The notes beneath the pieces are model-generated. The model was not told the DNA's origin and did no database searches. It was given only the letters and a program-made list of their open reading frames with translations. The translations under genes were made by a program, and so were the position numbers. 64,000 bases of DNA from Leucosporidium creatinivorum (lineage: Eukaryota > Basidiomycota > Microbotryomycetes > Leucosporidiales > Leucosporidiaceae). The DNA lies in the NCBI GenBank assembly GCA_001600635.1, contig BCKL01000020.1, forward strand, positions 310,001 through 374,000, read 5' to 3'. The stretch's first letter is position 1, and every line of letters starts with the position of its first letter. This document shows, piece after piece, positions 1 to 10,792 of the stretch.

Positions 1-564
1 TAAAGCGCCCACAGCCTCGAATTCCTCCCGACACCCCTCTGCCCTCTCGAACCCCGAGCTGCTCAAACGTCCGTCTCCTCCTTGCTCTCCCGCCATCACT
101 CACGTCGTCGGGGCCGACTCGCCCTCTTCGACAGCTCACTCAGCTAGCATAGGACTACAGCTCACTCGTACACCTCCATCACCTTCGCCCTCTCGCTCGC
201 CGCTGCTGGATCGCCTGTCGGTCGAAGCTCGAGGACAAGAGCGACGCTTGCTGTGCTCGGAAAAGACGCTCGAAAGCTGTTGCTCGGAGTCGTTGATTGC
301 TGCTGAAGGTGGGTCTCTCGTGCTCTTTGATGGTGAAGAGGAGTTTCGGTTTGCTCGCAGGTGGCAGGACAAGAGCGCAAGCGGAGGGCGAGAGAGTGAG
401 GCTCGAGGGTGCTGTTGGCAAGAATCTCAAGGTCGGAGGACCCCGTATAGCTACATAAATCGAGAGGAAGATCTGAGAGCTGATTTCCGCCCACCCTCAC
501 AGCTACATCTCATCCCTCCCCTGCCCTTCGACCGAACGCCGAGCTCAGCCCCTTCGCCGCCGAG
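1..564 (+). promoter_or_regulatory. Leader of F-box gene A1 with a 5' untranslated intron
   Basis: I find no convincing coding frame before the start codon at 565. A donor (gtgggt) at 309 and an acceptor ending at 502 delimit a likely 5' untranslated intron of about 194 bases. The A4 leader has the same architecture, with an intron at 27057-27251. That conservation suggests the leader is transcribed and spliced. The core promoter itself is not obvious. Confidence 0.5.
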
Positions 565-1725
565 ATGGCCATCATCCAGGACCTCCCGCCCGAGCTTCTG
601 ATCCGCATCCTCGAAATGGTTGCAGACGACGATCACTGGCCTGATCAGCAGGCCAAAACCAGACGCACGCTTGCGGGAGCGGCGCTCGTCGCCCGAGACT
701 GGCGCGCCCCAGCTCAGCACGCTCTCGAGTGTACATACCAGGCCATTACTGGCGGGAGACGATGGGAGGAATACCTTAAAGCGCTCTCCGAACCTCGGGG
801 GGCTCCTCTGGCAGCACCGGCTCGCTTGCTCGTCGTCGGCTGTCACGAATCAGATGTGGGCGCCGAGCTCGCCCTCCTCCAACGCCGCCATGTTCGCCTG
901 CAGTGGCTCAAAGTGTTCGACTGGGGACTACACCTCACATCTGAGCATTATCCGCTCCTTCGAGGTGCGTGCCAGCTCCGTTCGGGCTCTCAGAGAGATC
1001 TCCTAATCTTTACTGCCATCCACCGCCCAGAACTCCGACGATTGGACCTCTCCAGGCCGATCAATGTATACCACGACTTTCAGCCGTCGGCACCAATGAT
1101 GCTGGAAGCCCTGTACATCCACTCTTGCCTGGAAGCACTCCCTCCTTTCCTCCTCCCCTTTCCCGCTGTCGTCCCTCGCCTCACCCGCCTCGAGCTGGAT
1201 TGCTCGGAGGACTGCTTCGGCCGCGAGATGATAACCACCCTCCGGCCGGTAGCGCCGCAGCTCACGCACCTCGAGATCGCGCTCCCCGCGCTGGACGACC
1301 CCAACTTTCGGCGCGAGTGCCGTGCTCCTCTCGACTCCTTTATCCGCGCCTGCACTTCGGTCACCTCCCTCTACCTCCTACGCCTAACCCCACTCGAAAT
1401 CCAACAAGTCGTGTCGCTCCTCCCACAGCCTCTCATCCTCCTCCACATCTACCTCCTGCTCGGGCACGACGGAGCCCCTCGCATGCCCGCCGAGCTGGTA
1501 CGCCTCTTCGCCGAGCCCAAGCTGGCGAAGCTGAAGCGATGGAGAATGGTCATGTGGGTGTACGGACGCGGCAATGTTAAGTGCCCGTGGAAGGACTGGG
1601 AGGCGGCGTGTCGAGCCCGAGGCATCGATCCTCGCGGCGAGGAGCATTATGCCACCGGTGAGTGCTCTCCTTCCCCTATCTGGCAGTCAGAGATCGTTGA
1701 CACGCATTGTTGTTCCGCAGACTAA
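565..1725 (+). CDS. F-box/leucine-rich-repeat protein, family A (A1)
   Basis: Exons 565-964, 1031-1657 and 1721-1725 give 343 residues. Residues 1-50 form an F-box-like motif (MAIIQDLPPELLIRILEMV, then an ALVARDWRAPAQ helix), which in the known family binds Skp1 of an SCF ubiquitin ligase. The rest is irregular leucine-rich repeats, presumably for substrate binding. The first intron (66 bases) keeps the frame open, so its removal is inferred from the A3 and A4 alignment and a CTAAT branch site. The last intron splices just before the stop to give a short TD end, as in A3 and A4. B1 follows on the same strand. The substrate is unknown. Confidence 0.8.
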   Translation: MAIIQDLPPELLIRILEMVADDDHWPDQQAKTRRTLAGAALVARDWRAPAQHALECTYQAITGGRRWEEYLKALSEPRGAPLAAPARLLVVGCHESDVGAELALLQRRHVRLQWLKVFDWGLHLTSEHYPLLRGACQLRSGSQRDLLIFTAIHRPELRRLDLSRPINVYHDFQPSAPMMLEALYIHSCLEALPPFLLPFPAVVPRLTRLELDCSEDCFGREMITTLRPVAPQLTHLEIALPALDDPNFRRECRAPLDSFIRACTSVTSLYLLRLTPLEIQQVVSLLPQPLILLHIYLLLGHDGAPRMPAELVRLFAEPKLAKLKRWRMVMWVYGRGNVKCPWKDWEAACRARGIDPRGEEHYATGECSPSPIWQSEIVDTHCCSAD

Positions 1726-2706
1726 GCTTGGAGCTGCTCAAGGCGGACACCGGTGAGGTTTCAACGAACGAGAGGGAGCTCGGCAATTCGGCGCTGACCT
1801 CTCTTCGCTTTTGGGGGCCGGAAAGAGGACGGAGTGCTGTGCGGTAGCGGCGCTAGCTTTGAAGACAACTCGAGATGACACTGCTGTGCGATGGAGCTTG
1901 CTGTTGTACCCTATCTCTTCTGCGAGTGGCGAAAAGCCAAAGGAAAGCAGGGAGCCAAGCACCCGTGAGATTCGACTCGCTGCTTCTTCGGCCCACAGGA
2001 GGCCAGTGACGCCGAGCTCGTGGTTGTAGCTGTACGTGACTAGTTTGGAGGAGACGAGGCGTCCTACGCAGACGGCGTCAGAGCTCGGCGAAGGGCTGCC
2101 AGCTCGGTGAAGGAGAGAAGAGACGGACGAGAGCTTCCAACGCTACAGCGGGTTTGCTTTGCTACTCGAGATATAAAGTCTCAGGCATGCGATATCATTC
2201 TCAGCCATCGGAACCCTTTACTGAGGTTCGCTTCCCCTTCGCTCAACCTCGACCAGTCGCTCGCTTCCTGCTCTCCCTCCCGCCTCATCGTCTCGCTTAT
2301 TCGACCGCTCGTGGGAATTGGGCGGAACTACTACTCGGGACTAGGATAAAGCCCACTACACTTCGCTCGGCTCTGGACTCGTCGCTGCTCTCGCGTCACT
2401 CCCATCTCGTGAGTACTTCTCCGCGCTTGGGAGTTCGGGAGGGCTTAGCGAAGGCGGCGGAAGGTGCACGGAGTCTAGAGCGGCGGCCGGTGCTAGCTGG
2501 AGGCTCCTACTGGCGCGAAGATCGAACCGCTCAGCTGGACTCGCAGAAGCTGTCGGAGCCCGCTCGCACGGCCTACAGCGCTTCGCCGGGAGGTTGTAGC
2601 GCTAACAAACTCCCACTGCATACTTAAGAACCATTGCTGACCGCTCCGCCTCGCAGATACGACCCTCTACGCACACCGCCCTTCCCGATCCACTCCAACT
2701 CCCGAG
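1726..2706 (+). promoter_or_regulatory. Conserved A-B spacer and B1 promoter region
   Basis: About 600 bases (1816-2420) closely match the spacers at 28590-29190 (plus) and 20730-21324 (minus). The first block, from the bases CCGGAAAGAGGACGG onward, has nearly 50 bases shared by all three. A TATAAAG box sits at 2172-2178. A likely 5' untranslated intron of B1 runs from 2409 to 2656. The A3 and A4 spacers also show a 3' untranslated intron downstream of the A stop; in A1 its acceptor reads TTTTGGGGG instead of TTTTGCAGG and is probably lost. Confidence 0.6.
2172..2178 (+). promoter_or_regulatory. TATA box of F-box gene B1
   Basis: A TATAAAG element lies inside a conserved stretch of the A-B spacer and is repeated at the same place ahead of B2. 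It lies about 235 bases before the inferred 5' untranslated intron. B3 lacks it. Confidence 0.5.
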
Positions 2707-4216
2707 ATGCCTTCCGCTACCCTCTCCAACCTCCCGCTCGAGCTCAAGATGGAGGTCGTACATCATCTCGAGCTCGTGGTCGATAGCGACGAATCGAAGG
2801 TCAACAAGCGCGCCCTGCAGGCTCTGTCCCGAGTCAGTTCGAACTGGCATTCACTCGTTGCGCCGGCTCTTTGGGCGGTGAGTGGAGCAGGTCTGAGGGC
2901 AAGAAGTTAAGCAGACGATGCTGACTCAACGTATCTCGCAGGTCCTCGACCTTCGCAAGCTGAACCTCGACGATCTGCGCTTCTGCGCTGCCACCGTCGC
3001 CGCTCGCTATGGCAAGCACGTCAAGGGCATCTGCATGACCGACGTCCATCACGCTCGCCCCGGCCTTCACTTCCCCACACTTCCCGCTGCCGAAAGGGAG
3101 GCCTATCTCGTCCCGATGGAGTCGCAGCTGCCGCAAGGCGCTCGCGAAGTGCTGCTCGGCGCTCCGACAGATGTCTTGGACGGCTACCTCGAGACCTTCC
3201 TGCACGTCATCATCCTACAACAACTGCCCATCCTCCAGTCCATCGCTGTCGACTACACCTTCGGGCGCAAAGACGAGCCTTACGAAGAGCTACTCCGAGC
3301 GGTGCAGTCCCTCGCTCCTCAAGTGCGAGAGCTCGCGTTGACCTGCGATAAGACGGTCGACACCTCAATTCGCCAACGCATCGCGGAGACGTGGCTCGCC
3401 CCCTTCACCGCGGTCAGCTTTCTCCATCTGAACTACGAAGAGGCGGATCCAGTCGATCAGGAGCCCGCAGCGCCGGCGATCCCGCTCGCTCCTCTCCCTC
3501 TCATCCAGGCGTTCACAGGCATGACCAAGTTGGAGCACCTAGAGCTGGACAACGAGGCGCTACTCTCGCCCGAGCTCGCCCGCGCCGACTGGAGTCGAGT
3601 GCCCCTCAAGTCGTTGGACGTCTCCCTCGGCCGATCAAACAGCGACGGTATCATGAGCCCGTCCTCCCTTCTCCCCCTCATCACTCAGCTCGGAAGCACC
3701 CTCGAATATCTCGACATCACTACCCCCTACGTTGAACTACCGTCTCCCGCTCTTCCCCTCCCTCTCGACCGACCTCCTCCCGCTCCGCTGCAAAAGCTCT
3801 CACTCCCTCATCTCACCACCCTACATCTCGACATCCTCGACCCGACCGGAGCCTTCATCTCCTCCTTCGCCAACTGCCCCATCACCCGCCTGGTTCTCAA
3901 CGGCTGCGCCATCGGCACTCCTATCGCAACCTACACCACCCTCGTCGACGGGAGCTGGAAGCCAACGCTTCGACACATCACGCTACCTCACGACGACCCG
4001 GACCATTTCCAACCACTCAAGACGCTCGCCAGTCGCAACCTTGTGACGGTCGAGTTTGAGGAGGACTTCGCCGAGTCGGATGAGAGCGAGGAGGAGCAGG
4101 ACGAGTTCGGCTACGATTCGGAGCAGGAGCGATACAATGACTTGATGGGCTACGGCGACGACTTCGGCGACAATTATGGCGGCCAGTACGATGCTTTATA
4201 TAGGTCGGGCAGGTAG
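2707..4216 (+). CDS. F-box/leucine-rich-repeat protein, family B (B1)
   Basis: Exons 2707-2877 and 2942-4216 give 481 residues. The N-terminus (LSNLPLELKMEVVHHLEL, residues 5-22) is an F-box-like helix pair ending in a VAPALWA helix. It is followed by leucine-rich repeats and a very acidic tail with many Glu, Asp and Gly residues. The single coding intron lies at the same place as in B2 and B3 (LW-A/Q junction) and has a GCTGAC branch. Unlike B2 and B3, the region around residue 210 (AETWLAPF) is in frame, so this copy shows the ancestral reading. It is probably a second SCF substrate receptor, always found downstream of an A gene. Confidence 0.8.
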
Positions 4217-4913
4217 GCGCGCAGGGAACGGGGAGGTAGAGTGTTAGAGCGCATAGTTAGCACTACTTCAAGTGACATGTATTGCGTGTGATGTGCTCCT
4301 CGTGTCCTCGAGTGCGAGCGTGGAGCGACCTCGGCGAAAGTGACGATTCGACGCTCTTCGCATTGCTCCCGACACGAAGCTTGCAGGGACAGATGCTCTC
4401 CACCTCGCTATCTCAAATGAGAGGGATACAACACGCCCGTAGGCTCGTTACGAAAGCACTGCTATAGACTACAAAGCGACTGCTCGACATCTCGGCGATC
4501 CTCCTGCCGAGCGAAGCTGAGCGAGATCTGTGAGAGTGGAGACAAGGTCAGCGCACTGCTCGTTCGAAGGCACAATCTGTAGGAGTCTAGCAGTGACGAG
4601 GAAGGGCTCCTTCCTACACCAGAGCTCGAAAGCCGAGAGGAGAGGAAGGGGGATCGGATAGTACTTTTGGCGCATTGTCCAACAGCTCAGCCGCTCCGAA
4701 AAGCGCTGTTAGCCGAGGTGACCTAGCTGAGCTGGGTTAAATTATCGAGTCTTCAAAACGACTCTTTGTCGTCATCTCCCAAGGGTCGGCGCCTTCCGTC
4801 GCTGCTGAGCTCGTGGTCGAGAAGGGAAAGGGCAGACTCACGAAGCACCGAAGCGCGCGCAGGCGATGCTCTTTGGCAAAGAGCATCCCTGCACGCCATC
4901 TCCACCTGTCCCA
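4217..4913. other. Intergenic stretch between B1 and MED22
   Basis: About 700 bases between two convergent genes. I see only short open frames without coding character and no repeat shared with the rest of the window. It presumably holds the two 3' untranslated regions. Confidence 0.4.
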
Positions 4914-5575
4914 TCATGCAGCAGCTCCGCCGGCGACGAGCGAATCGACCTTGGCCTTTGCTGCCTCGATGCCCTTCTCCAGCTGCGCGGCCAAGCGTTC
5001 ACGGGTGAGGGTCGGCGTAGCAGTGTCGGCAAACAGGTGAAGCAGCTTGAGCGTGTGCGAGAGCGACAGGAGCGAATGCGCTGCACGAATCTGAGGGAGC
5101 GAAAGGTTAGCTTTAGAGCGCGTCGAGCTGAGAGCGAATGAGCGTACCATAGATTCAGTACGACATTCTGCCTGGAAGGCCTCCTGCGCTACTCGAAAGT
5201 GATCCTTGCTGTCGATCTGAAGAAGTCGAGGTAAAGTGTAGGAAGGAGAGAGCGAGATCAGCAAAACCGAAGGGAAGGGGAAGCCCGAAAAATTGCAGGT
5301 GATTCGAGCTAGAGGGGTGAATGTAGGGCGGTAGAGCAGGGACTAACCTTGGACATCTTGACCAGCTCGGCCATCCCTTCGACTAGGACCTCCGTATCGG
5401 CATCCACCTTGCGATTCAGCTCCTCCTCAATGGCGTCGAGATGCTCTTCCGAGGCGAGCTCATTGCCTGCTGCAGCGCCAGCAACGGCAGCGTTGTGCAT
5501 GTTCTGTAGCGTGGTAGGGAGCACCGTCCTTCGCCGAACGTCGGTCGCCCGCGGTGGAGCCTTGTTGGTCGACAT
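4914..5575 (-). CDS. MED22: Mediator complex subunit 22 (Srb6/Surf5 family)
   Basis: Exons 5575-5348, 5216-5148 and 5090-4914 give 157 residues, close to the usual family length. Residues 45-75 carry the hallmark helix (LNRKVDADTEVLVEGMAELV). It is followed by the DHFRVAQEAFQAECRTESM segment and a helix starting IRAAHSLLSLSHTLKLLHLF. These match the Med22 head-module fold, which links Mediator to RNA polymerase II. All three reading phases close. The start was chosen as the first ATG of the open frame, just ahead of the MSTNKAPP sequence. Nothing in it looks broken. Confidence 0.85.
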
Positions 5576-5979
5576 GGCGCGCGTTCAGGGTCGAGGAGCA
5601 GCGGGAAGAGGGTGGGAGAGGCTTGCTGAGGTATCTGAGCAGCTTTGTGAGTGGCTAGCTGGGTGTTGGCGTCGATGGCATCGACTCGTCGAAGTGGGGG
5701 GAGCGAGAGAGAGCTGAGAGTTCGAGCGCGAGGTGGGGCCGCTTCTGCAAAGTGAGTAATGAGAGCAGCAGACCGTGTAGGGATGCAGAAGGTCTTGACA
5801 GCCGCACATACACTGCTCGCGGCGGGTTGATCCTTGCGCGGCTGTGCGGTAGCACTTCGCCCTATGCTGAGCTCTCGAAGCCAAAGGCTATCGCCGAACT
5901 GCTCGCCGGCCGAGCGCTCCGTCTCGAGTCGGGGGTAGACAGCAGTATGGTACAGAGGGAAATCAAGCAAGTTCATCTC

Positions 5980-8495
5980 TCACGCCCTCACCTTCACGCG
6001 AGCTCCCTTCGGCGTCGTAAGGTAGCTCTCGCCTACGCCGAGCAGCTTCACCTCCGAAGCGCGACCGTGTAGTCCAGCAGCGTGCTCGATCTGCGAAGAA
6101 GGGTAGGTCAGCATATCTAGACTAGGCATTCTAGCTCAACTCGGACAACGCACCATCAGCTTCCATCCGTAAGCGTCGACCTGACCTCCCTCGACCTGCT
6201 CGGCGAGGCAGCTTCCGCAGACGAAACGCTTGCCAACCTTCTCCAGTTCCTCGACGCTCTGTACATCGTCCTCCTTTCTCCTCATGGCGGCCAGTATCCT
6301 CCACATCATCACGACCCACGTCGTCTCGACATGCAGCGGCGCCTCGAGGTCGAGTCCGAATCGCGAGAGGTCCCGAGGGCAGGCGTGAGCGACGAACGCT
6401 GGGTAGGAGCCAGACTTCGAGCATCCTTTACAGAAGAGGATGGTACCGATGAGGCGAAGTACCCGATCTTGAGCGGCGGCAGTCAGGTTGACGTCCCATG
6501 CCGCTGGCTCTGGGGCGTCCGAGACGACGGCGAGGGTCGCTGGGCGGTCTCCGAGAGCCACGCGAGCCATGATGCGAGTGTTGCGAGTGCGGCGGTAAAG
6601 CTCGTTGATGATCGAGGGGCGAAGCGACATGACCTCCTCATCGATAGCTCCTGTGGCGGCGGAGAAGCGGGCGTCGTCGAGCTCGACGTCCTCCTCCCAG
6701 AGATGCGTCACCGAATCGAGGTGGACGAACTGTTCGAAGACAGGGAAGAAGATCTCGGTGGTCTGCGCCGCTCGATGAACTTGGTAGTAGCCTTCGAGCT
6801 GCTCCAAGCGCTCCTCCTCTCGCTCTTCGGCCTCGCGCTCGAGTCGATCCTCGCGGATGCTCGTAAGAATGGCGACGACGTGATCCTCGACCTTCTCCCA
6901 CCCCTTCTTGGTGAGCTTCTTGGGGGTGTAGACCTCGTCATCGAAGGCGAAGTCCTCGTCGTCGAAGCTGGAGAGGGAAGAGGTCACCGTCAGCGAGCTG
7001 AAAGCAGAGAGGCGACCGACAAGGCAGCGCGCAAAGCAGTACGCACTCGACAGGATCCCAGCCGTCAGCTTTCAGCTTCTCCTCAATGCTGCGAAAGGGG
7101 AAGACGGAGTCAGTGTCAAACCTCGAGCAAGGACGGCAAAGCGACTGACTCGGCTCGGCGCTTCTTGCACTTCTCCTCCCTGATGGCCTCGGCTTTGGCT
7201 TCCTCTTGGCGAGCATGCTCATAAGCCCAATCTCGCAGCTTCGCGCCATCCTGGAAGGCGGCGGGTCAGCTTGCGCCCTCCGGTTCGGAGCATCGCAAGC
7301 AGTGCGAAAGAACCCACCTTTTGCAGCAGAGCATGGTACTCCTGCTTCTCCTTGAGGAAAGACTCGATGGTGACGTCTCCCTTCTTTCCCGTCAGCATGG
7401 CGGTGAAGCGATCCTTCGAGAGGGACGTGAGGCGCTCGATGACAGCGACAGCGCTGGGGTGGAAGCAGATGCCGACTGCGAGGGGTGTCTGTTAGCGACG
7501 TAATTCGGCCATGTGTACGCAATACAATGTACATGAGGAGAGGACCGCTTTGGCGACCAGGGATGATGTGAGGGCCGGCGGAGTCTTAAGTCGCGAGACG
7601 TTGACGAAGCTGCCGAGCGAGACAGATTGAGCGCAAGCAGCGACTGTGCAAAGTCGATGGCTCACTTTGAGCGAGAACAATTGCCACACCAGCGCTTCCT
7701 GAGGACGTAGTTGGCGTCCGGCGTCCACCTTCCCTCCTCGCGGTCGCAGAACTGCTCGGCGTTGACGCGAAGGAGCGGTCAGCTCGGCCCTCCACCATCT
7801 GCAGCTCCTCCCTGAACGTTCAGAGCCTGGGGGTTTGCTCACCATGCACCACTTCTCCCACATCAAGCTCGCATACTGCTCCTCGTTCTTAAACGGCACC
7901 TCGAGCTCGGGCAAGCCGACCGCTCTCCTCGCATTGGACCAGATGACGACGGCGTTGGGGCTCTGGAGAAAAGAGCGGAACGAGCGATTGACGCGAGCAA
8001 GACGGAGGAGGTCGAGAGGAACGAGATGGGAGCAGATCTGCGCGAAGAGAGCGAGGTCAGCTCGGCCGCGACGAGGGTCAGAATCGAGAGCAGCTCGCCT
8101 CGGCGAGAATATCGTGAGGCATGTTAACGAACACCTCGAGCGCACCCTTGTCCTTGTCCTCCTTCTTGACCTTGACCTTCTTGCGAGGTTCTGCACGCGT
8201 ACAGAGCGAGCGCGTCAGCTGCTGCTCGTCTCACAGGCGGCAAGGCAGCACTCACTAGGCTTGTCCTCGTACTCTTCATCATCTTCTACCTCACTCAGCA
8301 GCTCGACCTCCTCATCGACTCCCTCCGCCTGCACGAACGCGTCGTCCTCTCCAGTGGCGAGCGAGTCCTCGTCGTCCGTCAAGTCGAGGAGGGGTGCGGG
8401 CGCTTGCTGTTTGGCTGTGTGGTGGTACAGAGTTAGTGTATGTGCTCTGTATACCCCTAGAGCGACCCACTTCTCGTTGAGCGGCGTGTTGCCAT
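5980..8495 (-). CDS. F-box protein with Cys-rich insert, unrelated to families A and B
   Basis: Eleven exons close in phase and give 619 residues: 8495-8471, 8414-8256, 8190-8099, 8037-7843, 7751-7666, 7609-7533, 7475-7318, 7250-7150, 7088-7047, 6967-6154 and 6090-5980. An acidic N-terminus of about 75 residues leads into an F-box (FVNMPHDILAEICSHLVPLD, about residues 82-101). A TRP/Cys segment (WCGNCSR) and further Cys and His residues follow. Later comes a basic coiled region rich in Glu and Lys (residues 300-360). A CKGC and a CGSC pair lie near the C-terminus. This layout is common in basidiomycete F-box proteins of unknown substrate. The intron inside the F-box has a GC donor (AG|GCGAGC). 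Confidence 0.8.
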
Positions 8496-8779
8496 CGCGA
8501 GAAGATGTGGAGGGAGGGAAAGGAGCGAAGGACGTTCGACGGCTGACTTGACCGAAGCTCTCGAGACTTCCACCTGAGTCGCGCTGATCTGCAGCACAAG
8601 CAGAAGTGATAAATGGAGCTGTGCGATTCTCGCACTCTCGGATGTTGACCGTGATGCTCGACTGACCTGCTTCGGTCGTCAGCCTTTCGCCGAGGGAGAT
8701 TATGCCATCTTCGCCAACTCTGGTCTAATGCTCTTAGCTAGTCAAGCGCAGGGGTTTCGCTACTAATATATCAGGATTG

Positions 8780-9150
8780 TCACCGCTTAAAGTAGTAAGG
8801 CGCGCCGCCGATACGATAGTGATATCGGAACCTCCAGTCTCGCTCTCGCGCACTTGCGGCCGCCACTCCCTCCCACACCCAGCGCTTCGGCGAATGAACC
8901 CACACTGTACTCCCTCCAAACAGCGCCATACTCCCCGCAACCAGCGCTATCCCTCTCCAACCTTGCCAAGCGAGCTCGGCGATGGCGGTCCACCAGCCGA
9001 CGAAGGAGAAAGCGTAGGCGGCGTAGACGGGATGGGTTGAGCTGGTGGCGACGAAAAACATGATGAAAGAGCTGAGGGAGGTGAGAACGAGGAGATGGAA
9101 TCGCTGGCGAGTGGAGCTGAACGGGGAACGAGTCGCCGAGATGAGAGCTT
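8780..9150 (-). pseudogene. Membrane-protein-like fragment, unrecognised
   Basis: The minus frame encodes several hydrophobic helices (for example SLSSFIMFFVATSSTHPVY and GIALVAGSMALFGGSTVWV) and ends at a stop near 8780. It runs straight out of the copied Rad4/Dpb11 exon without a splice site or ATG of its own. It could be a relic of a small membrane protein. The pattern of helices faintly recalls Erg28, but I cannot support that identification. I treat it as a remnant. Confidence 0.35.
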
Positions 9151-9151
9151 C

Positions 9152-9330
9152 TCGAGCCACTCGGGATGCAAGATGGGCAGCTTGGCGGCGTGAGCCTTCT
9201 TGAAGTCGCCAAAAGTCTCGTTCTGCTCGTTGCCAGCGTGGAGGAGGTGCGTGACGTTGGTGCTGAAGGACTTGGCGTGGGAAGCGCCGAGGGGGTTGAT
9301 CTGGTCGATGAGAGAGGGGGGCTGGGCGCG
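9152..9330 (-). pseudogene. Duplicated BRCT exon from the Rad4/Dpb11 gene
   Basis: About 175 bases match 12071-12250 at roughly 93 percent by eye. They encode the fifth BRCT-like segment (SFSTNVTHLLHAGN, then HPEWLEK). The match begins and ends close to the exon borders of the parent: an acceptor-like CAG is kept on one side, while the GTGAGC donor on the other side is missing. The piece has no BRCT neighbours, so it is an isolated exon-sized duplicate rather than a gene. Confidence 0.8.
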
Positions 9331-9885
9331 CGCTGGGATAGGGAGTGAGTGAACTTCATCGACTATCGGCGACGTAGCGATATAGCGTACAAGATCCCTA
9401 GCCACGAGCGAGCGGGCGCAGCTCTCAAGCGACTCGCGCTGCACATAGGGAGGTGCAGATCCACTTGCGAATAGCTCGTAGAGCACCAGTATTTACTAGA
9501 CGGCTACACGACGTCGAATGGCTGCCTACGAGTTTTCTGCACGTCCAGCTGAGGTGGGGTCTGCTCATCAACGCGTTGCCGAACCGGTCGACGGCAGGTG
9601 AGAGCGCTGGGGGTGTTGTGAGCTTCTGTAGCGGTAGTCGAGTCGCTTGTCGGATGCTCAATGAGCCCTGTCGAGGTGCACAGAGAGTCGCGAAGTGGCC
9701 AGAGCCGATGGCCAGAGCCGAGAGCTGTAATCCAGCCGCTCGAGGTTCCCCTCCCTCTGATTCCTCCCTCTCACTCGTCGCCTCACTTCGCCCGCCTATA
9801 TCTTCAATCAGAGCTTCTAGACTTTTACCGCCCAGCTGCTGCATCCTGACCAGCGCTCCCTATACAAGTAATTCACAGTCTGCCC

Positions 9886-10562
9886 ATGGCGCCGGCTCCC
9901 CAGCTTTCGCCCGTCTCCTTCGACACACAGCTCGTTTCGCTCGGAGTGAACCGACTCCTCGCAGCTTTCGAGGCGAAGGCACCGCTCCCGCTTTGGTTCG
10001 AAGAGCTGGAGCAGATCTATAATCTCATCTCGACCGAGGATTGGCTCAGCCTACGCGAGCAGTATGATCAGCTTGTCGCTCGCCAGGAAGAAGCGCGCAA
10101 GCTCAAAGATAGAAAGCTACAGGAGGAGCTTGAGCAGGTGGCCGTCAAGGCGTGGCTCAATGTCATATGTGAGCTGTCTCGGCTTGTCCTCTCACCCCGA
10201 ACTCGCTAATCCCACCATCCTCACACAGACCTTCATTCGCGACGGAACACTTTCCTCCGGAGATGGTGGAAGGATATGCCTCAAGGACTGTCGTCGGACG
10301 AGTACATGAGTCTCTACCGCGCCTCGCTACAGCCAATGCTCGAGCCGCTTTCCGCCGAGGACACTGCGTTCTACCGAGGTGAGCGCGGAAAGCGTCCAAG
10401 CCTTCTCGTTCTGGCTGACGACAGTCCTCTGTACTCTCTTCAGATCTTGGGCTGTCCTTCAAGGGCGTATTTCCGAGACCGCCGCGTCTCGCTGAATCTT
10501 CGAAGGAGAGCCGAGCCGCAGAAGTTGCGGAAGGGCCCACATCGAAGCAGTACAGCAATTGA
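9886..10562 (+). CDS. Small protein of unknown function
   Basis: Exons 9886-10168, 10229-10378 and 10444-10562 close in phase and give 183 residues. The first half is helical and charged, with a likely coiled stretch around ARKLKDRKLQEELEQ. A basic segment follows (NTFLRRWWKDMPQGLS), then a low-complexity C-terminal tail. I recognise no domain. It is convergent with the Rad4/Dpb11 gene, whose stop lies 230 bases downstream. Confidence 0.6.
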
Positions 10563-10792
10563 GCAGGTGTTTGAACACAGATGTTGGATCGCCAACGTCA
10601 CTGAGAGCTCGGGACCGCGACATAGGTCGCGCCAGGTTACCCCCCAACTCGACGCGGTGCAGCGAGGACAGAAGCGCTCTTGCTCGGCGATGGCATGCGC
10701 TCTTCCCAGCTCTCCGAAACGCTCAGGGCTGAGCGACAACACAAACATATGCTATTGATAATCTCGAAACGATTTACCACCCTGCAAGCTCT

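Larger units (their letters stand above)
1..4216 (+). repeat. F-box A-B module, copy 1
   Basis: The A1 leader, A1 gene, A-B spacer and B1 gene form a unit that recurs at 18857-23170 (minus strand) and 26690-31029 (plus strand). The leader around 20-310 is plainly homologous to 26760-27060, and the spacer 1816-2420 is homologous to the two other A-B spacers. This copy is the most diverged in its coding parts, but gene order, intron positions and the 5' untranslated introns match. It carries the only B gene of the three that reads open throughout. Confidence 0.8.
8496..9885. other. Intergenic region holding stray gene fragments
   Basis: About 1.4 kb lies between the divergent F-box gene and the small unknown gene. 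It holds a copy of one Rad4/Dpb11 exon (9152-9330) and, next to it, a membrane-protein-like open frame (8780-9150, minus strand). Neither has a convincing start or splice partners. The rest, about 9350-9880, shows no recognisable content. Confidence 0.5.

Noticed and set aside
1811-2029. An open frame in the A-B spacer that is present in all three modules, suggesting a conserved small protein.
   Set aside because: The block is open on both strands, and the differences between copies change amino acids as freely as silent positions, so nucleotide conservation alone explains it.
6331-7224. A plus-strand open frame of nearly 300 codons opposite the F-box gene.
   Set aside because: The minus-strand exon chain closes in phase with a recognisable F-box and conserved segments, and the plus frame has no motif.
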